From NCBI RefSeq assembly GCF_000264905.1, contig NW_006763134.1, positions 779,409 through 834,526 on the forward strand: a stretch of 55,118 bases of DNA, given 5' to 3'. Positions 36,540-47,450 of the stretch are shown piece after piece (the stretch's first letter is position 1; each line of letters starts with the position of its first letter). The translations under genes and the position numbers were made by a program. Source of the DNA: Stereum hirsutum FP-91666 SS1 (lineage: Eukaryota > Basidiomycota > Agaricomycetes > Russulales > Stereaceae). The notes beneath the pieces were generated by a model, which saw nothing but the letters and a program-made list of their open reading frames with translations, was not told the DNA's origin and did not search any database.

Positions 36540-39500
36540 TCACCTCCGATTCCTGCCATGACCGCTTCCACCCCCTCCACCAGCTCCAGCCGCCGCTGCA
36601 CCTCTCTTCATCTCCTCCTCGTCCAACCCAGCTTCTGCTAAGATGCGTTCTAGATTTTTCAAAGTGGGCTTGTACTCGTCTGGAAAAAAGGAGATAACCA
36701 TGGGTAAGCATAGGGAAAAAGTGTGACAACAGCGAGAGGGACGCACTGTATCGTTCCTGTGCCATGGTGAACCCAACACGACGAGCTTGTTTACCCCTAT
36801 CACCGCTAGTCTCATAAACTTTAGCATTCCAATGGTCGCCTACAATCATGGAGAAGCTCAGTATCCCAAACGAGACACAAGCAAAAAAGAACAAACGGTA
36901 TACTCACGAGAACGAGCATAGAACGCTGCTAATGTCTCTCCCGGTAGTGGCGTACTGAGCATTTCCTCCGGTGACCGCGCCGCATCCTTGGCCACACCCA
37001 TAAACGCCTCGACCTGCGGTTTTAGCGCGTTCTCTAACTCCATCTCTTCCTCTTCCTTCTTAGTTGCATCCGTGACCTCTGCCGGTGGCTCAGGACTCTC
37101 TTCCCTCTTCTCAAACTCTCTCTTCTCATCTTCTTCGATTGCGGCCTTAATGACCTCCTTTTCTTTCCGTTTGGTCTTTGACGTCGTCGCCACCACACTC
37201 CCACCCTCACCCTCAGACTCACGACTAGATGAAGTATCATCATCCCCGGACTCGTCATCTTCGTCATCATCACCACTGCTAGATACTTCCTCGCCTTCAG
37301 GAGGGATCAGGACCGCACTTTCTTTGAGACAGACGTAGCGATCAAGTTTGTCCAGTTGAAGGGTATAAAAGTCGTCCAGCGTATATTCGCGGGATCCACG
37401 CTCGTATATTCCTCCGTAACTAAAAAAAAAAGTACGCAACGAACAGCCGTCAGTCCTAATTCAGCCGGAGATGCTCAGAGTGAGGCTATGTGAGGAGGGA
37501 TGGCTGCGTACATGTGAAGTGTATTTCGCAGGACCGCCAACATCGCGTTATATCTCGGGGGCGGTGTGCTTAGACTTGGATCTTCCGGATCTGCGTCCGG
37601 GTTCGCGGATGCTTGTACCGAACTCGGTGTTTTCCTTGGTGGTGGTCGTGAGGATGTGACCATCTGAGAAGAGCGATGGGTAAAGCCGGCCTCGTCAACA
37701 ACGGAAATGATGAGATATATGGCATATGAAGGGGATGAATACGGACTTGGCTGTCACTGTCCGAACCACCATCGCCACCACCCTTACCCCCTTTTTCGTC
37801 CTCGGAGGCACCTTTTTTCTTTCTTTGTCTCTTCGGTGCTGAGCCCGCGCCTTTCTTCTTCGGTTTCTTCAAGAGCATCGGTATCCATTTCCCACTGGCC
37901 AACTGATACCCATACCTGCTCCTTTCATATGAGCGCAAGAAACTGATGAGCAAGTAAACAAAAAGACCACGTACAGATCATTATGAAACACGCTCTCCAG
38001 CGTCTCCTCATTCGTATCCTCATCCGTCACACCCCCGAACAACACCCCCATATTTTTCGCAGCCCATAAGGCCATGGTACACCCCGACCTCAACGACGGC
38101 GCAAAAGCTGTTGTGGAACGTTTCCGGCGTTCCCATTTCGCGGACAGCGGGTTGAAGGTGGAGGCGGATTTCTTGGTGGATGGACCGGCGGATTCGGGCG
38201 GTGTTTCGAGAGTGAGTCTGGAAGGAAAATGATAGGAAAAGTTCAGTCTGTGATTCAGGATTTTGTGTGTGGAGTGGAGGGATGAGAAGGGAAAGGGAAG
38301 GAAGGATGTAGAAATTGAGCGTACTTGAGAAACCAGGTGTCATCTAGCATTACGCCAACAGGGCGCTTGCCTTTGACATATTCCTTACAATATCCACCTG
38401 AAAGGTGCGCGATTGGTATTAACACAAACCCTATCGTAAACCAATCAAATATGCATACCGTGCAGCACGACACCATCAGGAGTCGGTAGGAAGGAGAATC
38501 CGCTCCTGGGTCTACAGCAGATAAGAATCATGCGTGAGCAAGTTCCTGCATACGAAACAGACTGGAAACTTACGGGGGTTTGAGATCATCCCTGAACACG
38601 ATCTCTCGCCACTTATACTCCTGAATATCGAACACCCAGAGATCGTTCATGTACTTAGCTGTGGCCCAGTTGAGTCAAATTCATCGGCTATGGTTACAGG
38701 AAACTGAGAACGGATGTCTACTCACTTATGTATCCTGGATCGTTAAAACCACCGAATAGCACGACGTAGTGTTTCCACATGGCCATCCTTCCGACCAACG
38801 AATCATTAAATCAAACGTCTTCTGTTAGGACCATTGGTATGTGTCTCACCGATGACCAGATCTTGCAGACGGCCTTTCCTTCGTATCTATACGATCCCAT
38901 GAATGTGTGGCGATGTCGAAGCACCAGAAGTCGCGATAGTGATGGAAATTGTTCTGTCGCAAAGACGAGAACTCTCCTCCTGTTACCAAAAAATAAGTAC
39001 AGCCGAATATGTAAGAAATGCGGGTCAAAGGAAAGGGTGAAGTCAGACATACCGAAGAGGAATAGTTTACCGCCGCCAATAGGGGATCCGACGACTGCAT
39101 GCGCGGATCGAGGCCCCGGACAAGTGGGAGAGACGAACTTGCGCCACTCGTCCTGCCGGGTCAGGGTCATCGTTAACGTAATGTCACAGAATCTAATGCG
39201 ATGACCTCCATTCAGAGGAGATCCATATATACCTTCTCCGGAGTATACCTGAAGACGTCGTTATAGAAGTGCTACGCACAGGCGAGATAATGACTGTTAA
39301 TGGGTGGCCCCTGAGAGAAGATTGAGGCGCCGGTACTACTCACAGCATTTCCGTCCTCGCTGAAGAACTCTCCGCCGATGCACCAGAGGTGGTTTCCGTT
39401 CGGACAGGGTGTGAGCGTCGCATTGGCGCGTCGACTGGGAGGGCCTTCGACTAGTTCTTCGATAACAGCATGCGATTCTTCCCATTCTCTCCGCATCTAC

Positions 39501-39829
39501 TACAGCATCCATTCAGCCAAACTTCCTCCTACGACATTCCCGGAGAAAACGAAACGAAAGAAGAAAAACCAATGGAAAACCATAAAGAGATGACGCAAGG
39601 GCTTTGGAAGACACGGCACGTAAGTACATACTCAGGCGAAGAAACTCACCATATCCAGAATCGCCTCCAAATCCTGATCGTCATCCTCCCCCGCTCCTCC
39701 CTTCGTCTTCGATTTAACATTCTTCTTCGCCTCCTTCTTCTCAACTTTTTGCGCCGCCTTCACTTTCTTCTGCTCTTTCGCGCTCGGCTGCGTGCCAGTG
39801 TTCCCCGTCTTCTTCTTTTTTGCCGCCAT
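36540..39829 (-). CDS. KEL3: Kelch-repeat protein, KEL3/KLHDC4 family
   Basis: Cytoplasmic kelch beta-propeller of the conserved Kel3/KLHDC4 family; molecular role poorly defined. Fifteen exons on the minus strand: 39829-39650, 39496-39344, 39271-39233, 39152-39053, 38979-38850, 38787-38726, 38658-38574, 38511-38459, 38397-38325, 38217-37975, 37915-37747, 37663-37512, 37419-36908, 36839-36747, 36679-36540; 727 residues. It opens with a Lys-rich arm (MAAKKKKTG) and a DDDQDLEAIL segment. Kelch blades follow: GEFFSEDGN..FYNDVFRYT, SAHAVVGSPIGGGKLFLFGGEFSS, HYVVLFGGFND, GVVLHGGYCKEY, MGVLFGGVTDED, YGGIYERGSREYTLDDFYTLQL. An acidic Ser/Asp linker precedes the family C-terminal domain (FYARSRDHWNAKV, NEYKPTLKNLERILAEAGLDEEE). 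All joins keep frame. Confidence 0.93.
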
Positions 39830-40110
39830 CGTAAGTTACGCTTACCAGCTGTGAGCCGGCGTATGCAGTCAGACTCAGAGCCAACCAGAGTATGCAGTCA
39901 ACTTGAAGAAGCGATCGAAAGTCGGTATGGCTCGACTGTGTCGATATTTTACAGGTGCCTAGGGATAGATATAGTTTATTGCGATACTTTAGGAATAACC
40001 ATACAGAGCACAGGGGAGAGGAAACTTGAAGTTAGACGGGTGGCGAGTAGTCTCGAAATCCAGACTCAAAGATCGAGGAAGACACTCGCTGTGGCGAGGT
40101 AGAAGGCTTA

Positions 40111-40634
40111 GGCCCCCTTCGGCAAGCAGGCTTGGGTTGGCTTAGGTTGGGTTGGGCTCGGCCTGGATAGTGACCGGCTGAGGTCATCGAGTGACCTCTC
40201 CGTGACAACGCGAGAGTAACACCGGTCGTATCAAGCCGAGTTCCTTGGTACCTTGCGTCTCTGCCGTTGTCGACCTTGCGCTCGACGATGGCCTCGACAA
40301 CATCGTCGTTGAATGAGGTCCACGCCTCCAATTGAGGTGGGGATAATTGCGTGGAGACACGCTCATTTATCTCTTCATTTATATGATTTTATTGTAAGTG
40401 ACTCCGGGAGTGCCTTGCTTGCGTCTTGGACATGCTGAGTGGGTGTGGACTATCGCGGGCAGAGTCCGGACAACCTCGGAAAAAGCACCATGTCACGTCG
40501 GACAAATTTGTGGAAGGGTGACGAAGGACCCGATGTTCCGACGGGAGGAGTGACCGAGGTCCACTTGGGCTCCCACGCGAAATGGCGGGGCAATCCAACC
40601 CAACCCAACCCAAGCCTGGCTGCCGAAGGGGGCC
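40111..40634. mobile_element. 524 bp MITE with TTA target duplication (PIF/Harbinger-like)
   Basis: Terminal inverted repeats start GGCCCCCTTCGGCA and continue with CAGGCTTGGGTTGG on both ends, about 30 matching positions out of 33. The element is bracketed by TTA (40108-40110 and 40635-40637), the target site typical of PIF/Harbinger elements. There is no transposase inside, so it would depend on an autonomous relative. The inner ends carry GGTT/GGGTT-rich subterminal repeats. Confidence 0.75.
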
Positions 40635-42892
40635 TTAAATCGTAAGTTACTCGGTGCCACGCGAGCGGAGATTGCCGAGGAATTTCAACCTTCCGCCGGC
40701 GGGTCCTCCGAATTCACGGTCTCTTCCAGCTTCTACACCGACCCTAGACACACCCACGAACACTTGGTAAGTGTACGACGAAACAAGGCTCCAGTGAGTG
40801 TTACATAGACCCGAAATCGTCGATGCGCACCGACTCGTGTGAGATGAGCATGGCTTGTGAGCAAGGTCGAAGAGAGTCAGTACTGCCCAGGCTCTTCAAG
40901 TAAAACGCCTGTGATATATCCTCAGACCAGATCTAGAGATGACAGGCAATATAGATACGGCTTCCCTTGACCCGTTGAACCAGTCACGAAAGTGTGAGAC
41001 CCACAGTGCCACCAAGCGCCTTGATACTTATACTGCCCTATAAGTAGTACCGAAGCATGGACCCGCAAGAGGGGGGCAAAAAATTGCACAACAGCCACAA
41101 GGATGCTTTGCGGCTACAAAACAGCTACTAGCCTCTAGGTGGTTAAATAATCTGAATCAACTTGCAACTTGAAGGAACTAATCACAGAGCAAGCAGCCTC
41201 GTGTGGCCACGCCCCGCCACATTGATTAATTACGTCAGCATTTGTTCCCACGCACCGACTTTTCACCAGCCACTGCCAGTGGCCAGCGCTCCGACTCCTA
41301 CCGACCTCTTCCTTCTTTCCTTCAATGATCGGACTCGATCCTTCCCTTTTCTAATCCAAGTCTAAGTTGCTCTCTGAGTCTATCGCCTCTCCGTCTTTCT
41401 GCCCCGCGGATCTTTGGAAGTTCGTTTTCTGATACTACTTACTGCACTACCGTCTACGCTACAAAACTAGACTCGTCGGGCCCGCACTGCCAGTGTGCAT
41501 ATTTGCACGTCTCCGTCCTCCGCGCTCGACTTCCTCCAGCCTAAATCGAACGGATAGTGCTACTTCTCAGTCCTCATCACCGCAGTACTAGTCTGACGCA
41601 GAAGACACATGAGCATCGCGCTCTTTCTCTTCTCGCCATCCTCTTAGTACTTATTACTTTCCATGGAGGACAGAACTTTTACTATTAGGAGAAGTCGTGC
41701 TCTGTCTGAAACTTGATCATACTGTTCACTACAGCTAGCAGTAGAGCGAGCCGAAGAGAACCATAGTAGTAGCCCGTGCCTCTCGCGATGGGAGGGCCCG
41801 GGGTTCGGTGACAAGTCAAGTTCTTACTCCTACGACCATCGATAATCGCTTCGTCATTACTTCAGAGTCGGATGGTGGCGTAAACGCGTACTCACCGATG
41901 GGAGGGACTCGATGCCCGAACATTCAACGGCCTGTCTCGTGCTTCGAGTCACCAATCGAGGTTTCCTGAAGGCGGCGGTGCCAGGTCATGGTGGAGGCCA
42001 TAGCCACTTCAGTCTTTAGGCAACTTGAACCAACGCTCGTCGTCACGTTCTCCCCGCGGATGATCGATGAAAGCGAACAGTGAACACACATTGACAAGTC
42101 GGACATCCGCGTCCTCGGAGGAATCCAGCACGGAGTGCCACTCAACGTCAACTCAAAAGTGTGCCTTCCTAAGGCCAGAGGCTCAGACTCAGACTCTGAA
42201 GCCGCACAACCTATAGTATTATCTATGGTACGTCTTTATTTCTCTCGACTCTGATTTGATTTACTGATGACGCCGTCTCTGAGTCTCACACCCTCGTAGA
42301 GTACAGTACATCCCACATGGTGGTTTGTTTATAATCGCTCGGTCGTCAGCGAGCCTGATCCGAGGGTCAGACTCAGAAGACTCGTACCTCCCTCGACCTC
42401 TCGCCTGAGGTCCGCAATGTTATGCGCATCAATGGGTGTTCGTATAAGTATCGCCAACAGGGTAGCACCTCGAAGCTTCTAGATCTCAGGCCAATAATGA
42501 ATACAAATACTGTATCATCGAGTAAAGTGTTGGATTTTCGTGAGCGAGAGAGAAAAGCACGAGAAATCTGAGAGGGCTTGCAATCACACTGAGCTGTGAG
42601 GCTGGCTTGTGTTAGGGCAAACCGATGCCCTACACAGGTAAACACATCATGTATTTATACTACTGTACAATGTATCTAGAAAATTCTACAGTACTCGAGA
42701 GATTGGCAAAGCAGCTGCGCTGCTGAGTCATCCGTGTCCGTCGAAAGCTCGCGAAAGCTCTTGCGACGTCGAGCTGCAACTAGCTAAATCCAACATAAAG
42801 CATGCACTGGCAGCACCTCCCGTTCCCGTTCCCGCAAACTCATCCTCATCGAAGTCCTTGCCTCTGCACTCGTACTCGATTATTAGCTTGTG

Positions 42893-42923
42893 GGTGGTGG
42901 TGGTGGTGGTGGTGGTGGTGGTG
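42893..42923. repeat. (GGT)10 microsatellite
   Basis: About ten uninterrupted GGT triplets in non-coding sequence. Confidence 0.9.
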
Positions 42924-43010
42924 TGTGGCGGACGTCACCCCCCGATAAATATCACTGTCACTGTTAGTATTAGTATCGGGCCCGGGAAGGGATCCTCACG
43001 CGCGGATTCG

Positions 43011-43040
43011 CCAACCGCCAACCGCCAACCGCCAACCGCC
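43011..43040. repeat. (CCAACCG)4 tandem repeat
   Basis: Four perfect 7 nt units plus two bases. Confidence 0.9.
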
Positions 43041-43458
43041 TTCTGGTTTATCTATGGACCTTACGGTGGCGTGGCCTTCTCGGTCAAGACTGCCAGTGTC
43101 AATGCATGTCGACAGTACGCTCGTGAGTTCTTGAGTGGGTCGTTCGAAATGTTACTCATTCGACTAAGTATGCTAATACTAATAGTGATGCAGCAGTTGT
43201 TGTTATTGAACAACGAGCGTCCAAAAATGGCTTCTTGTGAGCATCGTAGGCCGTCACGGTGGCGAGCCCGCGGACACCAAACTGAACCTCGTGAGTTGAA
43301 AGTTCAGATCTCCAGAGTACGTCCCTCTTCTTTTCTTTTCTGATTCTCGTTGGACACTGGCAGCGGACGTACTTACCGGTTTTTTTTCTAGAGCCGCGGA
43401 CTCGGACTCGGACTCAGATTCAAACTCTAAATCACGATGCTCGCGGCTGCCAGTGCTA

Positions 43459-43650
43459 ATGGATTCGTTCGGGTATATGGACCTGCAGGAGCTACTACTT
43501 GGTGAACAGTGTGAGTACTGGAGATACACGTCTTCATTGATTTTTTTTTCTTTGACCCCGGGCCTTAAGTAGGTTAATCACCCAAGTGCAGTACCCAGTG
43601 GCACCGGGGAGACTTCGAAGCTGAGATTTGAAAGCGGGCCAAAACGTTAA
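43459..43650 (+). CDS. Possible two-exon small peptide
   Basis: ATG at 43459 opens MDSFGYMDLQELLLGEQ, followed by a good GTGAGT donor (43511) and a GTTAAT..TGCAG acceptor (43591). The join is in phase and ends at TAA 43648-43650, 36 residues in all. The first exon looks protein-like, but small size, no family and no conservation data keep this weak. It may also be part of an upstream leader. Confidence 0.2.
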
Positions 43651-43848
43651 CGTGACTGTCGATATATCGACATCCACTCGATAGCCTCGAGATCTGACGA
43701 GGTTCGACGTGCAGATTTGCAGAAGGTTTGTCTTGTCTTGACTTATGATTAATGCTGTATTAAGGACCTGACAATGATTAATGAGCCGCGGACTCGGGTT
43801 TCGATTTTGCGTGCAATGTTGACGAACTTGAACTCTAATCTAGTGACC

Positions 43849-43977
43849 ATGAGGTTCTCTTCCGGCGTAGCTCTCATTGTGAGCGGTATTATACTGTTAC
43901 TAACTCGCTCAGCGGACGTCGTCGCCCTTCCTCGGAGTCGTACGTCCACCGGAGACCTCATCGTTGCTACCGACTGA
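43849..43977 (+). CDS. Possible small secreted peptide
   Basis: A 42-residue frame, MRFSSGVALIVSGIILLLTR followed by SADVVALPRSR, with the layout of a signal peptide (basic start, hydrophobic core, small residues before a probable cut). The mature part would be about 15 residues. The same frame is open upstream to 43774. Chance hydrophobic frames of this size occur, so this is tentative. Confidence 0.25.
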   Translation: MRFSSGVALIVSGIILLLTRSADVVALPRSRTSTGDLIVATD

Positions 43978-44879
43978 CAATTCCTTATTAGCGCCCTCGC
44001 CACCACCCATAAGTAATTGCGAATCTCAGAACCCAACGAACATAACATCTACCCAATTAGCTCAGACCGGCATAAGTGGCAGAGAATCCCCACGTCGACC
44101 CGCTCCTCCTCCCTCCCTTCCTTCCCCAACTCGAATGCCAAATATAGACCCTTGACCCACCGAGCCGGCCATATACGTAGCTTCCTGCACATGCGGTTTT
44201 AACGGACGATGCGATCATGGGCTTCTTCGAGGGACTGAGTGAATCGCGGAAAGCGTACTTCCACAATGGGGATTCAAAGCGTCGACCGTATGGAGGACGA
44301 GCTTCCTGAACGGGATAATTGAACATTCGGAACCTCGGGTGCGTGGTCATTGCTGTCGGGCGTTGCATGGAGGTGGCCATTTGCGGAAAGAGGGAGTGGG
44401 GCGGCCTGGAAAGGGTATGTTGGGAGGGCAGAGGTGCAGATCCCCGCGGGACGACATTGAGAACTTGAGCGGGGGTGCGCTGCTCTCACTGTCAGACTCG
44501 GAGTCGGGGGCGCTACCCGAACTGATCCTCTGTCATGAAACTCGAATACGGGACTTTGTCTCGATTTGGGGCGTGCGATCACGAGGCGGCCGAGGGTGAT
44601 TTCGCAAGTGTGACGATGTCTTGTCTGTTTTTTTTTCTGCTGTTCTGATTGCAATTGGGTGGTTGGAAGCGAGGAAGTGGATTGGAAGAGGTGAGTTCGT
44701 GAAGTGTGATCAGCTCCTCCGGTCTTCTGATCGTCCCAGTCTTCGTACTTATACGCTCCTCCGCTCGTCTTGCTCACCTCGTCTTTCGTCGACGTTCCTC
44801 TCCACGTTCATTCGTATGTTTTCCTCCATCCGTCTCTCTAACACCAAACACTGATATATATTTTACAGAAATTTATACC
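43978..44879. other. Upstream region of the zinc-finger gene
   Basis: A probable 5' leader intron ends in TTTTACAG at 44868, with GTATGT at 44814 (55 nt) or GTGAGT at 44691 (178 nt) as donor. A long minus-strand frame overlaps but has no ATG start or family match. Confidence 0.45.
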
Positions 44880-47418
44880 ATGCAGCCAACACAGCACGCT
44901 CACTTCCTCCGCTCCAACAAAAGCCGCTCCTCGGACGGCACCGACACCGACGTCCTCAACACCAACACGGATATCGACCGCGACGACTCCCCGTCCAGCA
45001 CCATCGTCGACACCGCACGTAACTCGCCCTTCTCCACCTCTACCTCCTTCTCCTCCCACACCCTCTTCACAGTCAATTCCTCCCTCCCTTCCCCCGCCTG
45101 TTCTTACGCGGACTTGTCCTCTTCTCCTCAATGCGATCCGGACGTCACTTCTCTCCATACTGTTTCCGATTCTTCTTTCGCAGTCGAGTCCGCACAGGTT
45201 CAAACTCAGACTCAGACTCTAAATCCAACAATCGATTACCTCGCTGCACGCATCTCGTGGCCTATCGGCGTTCCTCGTACCATGCTCGGCGTCTTCAGGG
45301 CTCAGCCTTTCTCTTCGTCCTCTTCCGCCACGGATGGAGAAGACGAAGCGAAACACGTCTTTCGAGCCGTTCCTGTTCCTTCTGTCGTTGCTTCGGACGT
45401 GGTCGATGGGGATGGGGATGGGGGCGGGGAAGAGGGAGATGGACAAGGAGACGGCGAGACACGTGAAGAGAGGAAGTATTATAACCTTCGTCGGGGGCGC
45501 GGTCGACCTCCGCCTTGCAGCAGCACCAATATCAATACCAAAACTCCAGGCCCGACCTCGACTTTGACGAATAAACGACCTCGTTCGCGTTCTCCTTCTC
45601 CTTCTCCATCCCCTCTCAAATCTACGGCTGGAGCTGGTATGCCCTGCTGCGTCAAACGTCGCCGGAAGGGAGACCTGATGCAGGAGATGGAGGATGAGGC
45701 GGAGACACAATTTCAATCGAGGGGGCCTCTGAAGATGTTTAGTGGGTCTTTTCAGGTTGATGTGCGTGGGCTGGGGTTCGGGAGGGGCGAGGGTGGGGGT
45801 GTGAGCGCGATTGAGGACACTGTGAGGGATGTGGAAGAAGCGGGGAGGGGTAGTGAGGAAGGAGGGGATGGTGTTCGTGTTTCTATGGAAGATGTAGAGG
45901 TCGAGGGTGCGAGTGCGATAGTTCCGACTCCGATGCTCGGACACGAACATAACCCTTCCTTATCCCAGCCCCTATTCTCCAGCTCCAGCTCCAGGAAGGC
46001 TTTCCCACCAAGCGTCCTGAATCCCAACTCCACTTCCTTCCCGTCTTCGCCTCCTGCGCCTGCACCTCCGTACGCAGTCCAGTTCTCGGGCTCGTCATAT
46101 GCTCCTCATGACAATGGGTTCCCGTATACTACCTGGCTTCCGTATCCTCTTTCTTTCGACGGACACGGACACGGACACGGACACTTCATGCACCCCGCTC
46201 AAGCTCACCCCTACACTCATTCTCATTTCGCGTCATTTCCCAGGCCCCCAGATCCTCCGTCCACTTCCACTTCCACTTCCGCCCCTGCTCCCTCTCCAAT
46301 GCATCTTAACGACCTCAACCCCGACCTCAACCCCGACCCCGACCCATCCACCTCGAGCTCCCAACACGGCCTTCCTCTCCCTGTCCCTTTCCCTTTCCCT
46401 TTGACTTACTTTCAACCCTCGTACAATAACGATAACGATGATCATGTTCCGGCGACTGGACTTGGACTTGGACTTGGACATGCGCATGCGCATGCGTTCT
46501 ATGGGTTCTTGTCGAGTCTGGATGTCTTACCGCCTGCGCCTTCGCAGCTCTTACAGGGACTTCCTGAGAATTTACCGCCTGCGCCTTTGCAGGTCTTACA
46601 GGCACTCAGGCTCCCAGAGCATCTACCACCACCACCACCTCCTCCTCCTCCTCCTCCTCCTCCTCCTCCTCCTCCGACGACGACGACGCAGACTAGAGAA
46701 CTCAAGACTTCTCAGCCGAGGGGCTCGGATGGGAGATTTAGGTCTGTCGCGAGGGGGACTGGGGTAGGTGCTGGCGGTGCTGGTGGTGCTGGCACGACTT
46801 TGACGGTGGACGAGGAAGAGGCGAGTGGGGGTATGCATCTATCGAGGTCGGAGGCGCATCTATCGGGCTCGAGCTTTGAGAATGGGGAAGGTTCGTTTTT
46901 TTTTTTCGTTACGTCGATCCTTAGAGATTCTACATTCCTCGTCCTCGTCCATCCATCTTACACGCGCGTGCTGACTTTCGTTTGATGTTTTCTTTTATGC
47001 CCGGATTTATACAGATGCACGTACATCGCCTTCTGCGCCCGTCCCGGCATCCCATCCCTCTTATCCTCATCCTCATCCTTCGTCTCCATCTTCACATTCT
47101 TCCCCTCCATCTTCACATCCTTCTCCTCCATCTTCACATCCTTCCCCTCCATCTTCGCATCCTTCCATCCCTCGAGCCCCTTACACTCGACCGTGGCCAA
47201 AACAAAAGCCCTCTACGGTCCCTTCGACGCCTTGCGAATCTCGTCCGAGTCAGTCACAGCAGGCTCCGGTCTCGATATTCCCATTCCCATTTTCGGCCTC
47301 GTCTCTGCCTTTTGAACAACGAACCCAGCAACACCAGCACCAGCACCACCAGCACCACGGCCACCAACACCAACACCACCACCGCGAACACCACCGCGAA
47401 CAGCAGCAGCAGCAACAC

Positions 47419-47450
<32 letters not shown>

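Larger units (their letters stand above)
40638..43458. other. Gene-poor region with clustered nonamer
   Basis: I find no convincing gene. The sequence carries the motif CTGCCAGTG (or its complement) six times between 41273 and 43455, a GGT run (42893-42923) and a CCAACCG array (43011-43040). Possible splice-like signals (GTACGTCT at 42229; CAG at 43190) hint at a non-coding or 5' leader transcript, but this is not shown. Confidence 0.4.

Noticed and set aside
44274..44777. 167-codon minus-strand frame upstream of the zinc-finger gene
   Set aside because: No ATG start, no family, and it overlaps the probable leader of the plus-strand gene.
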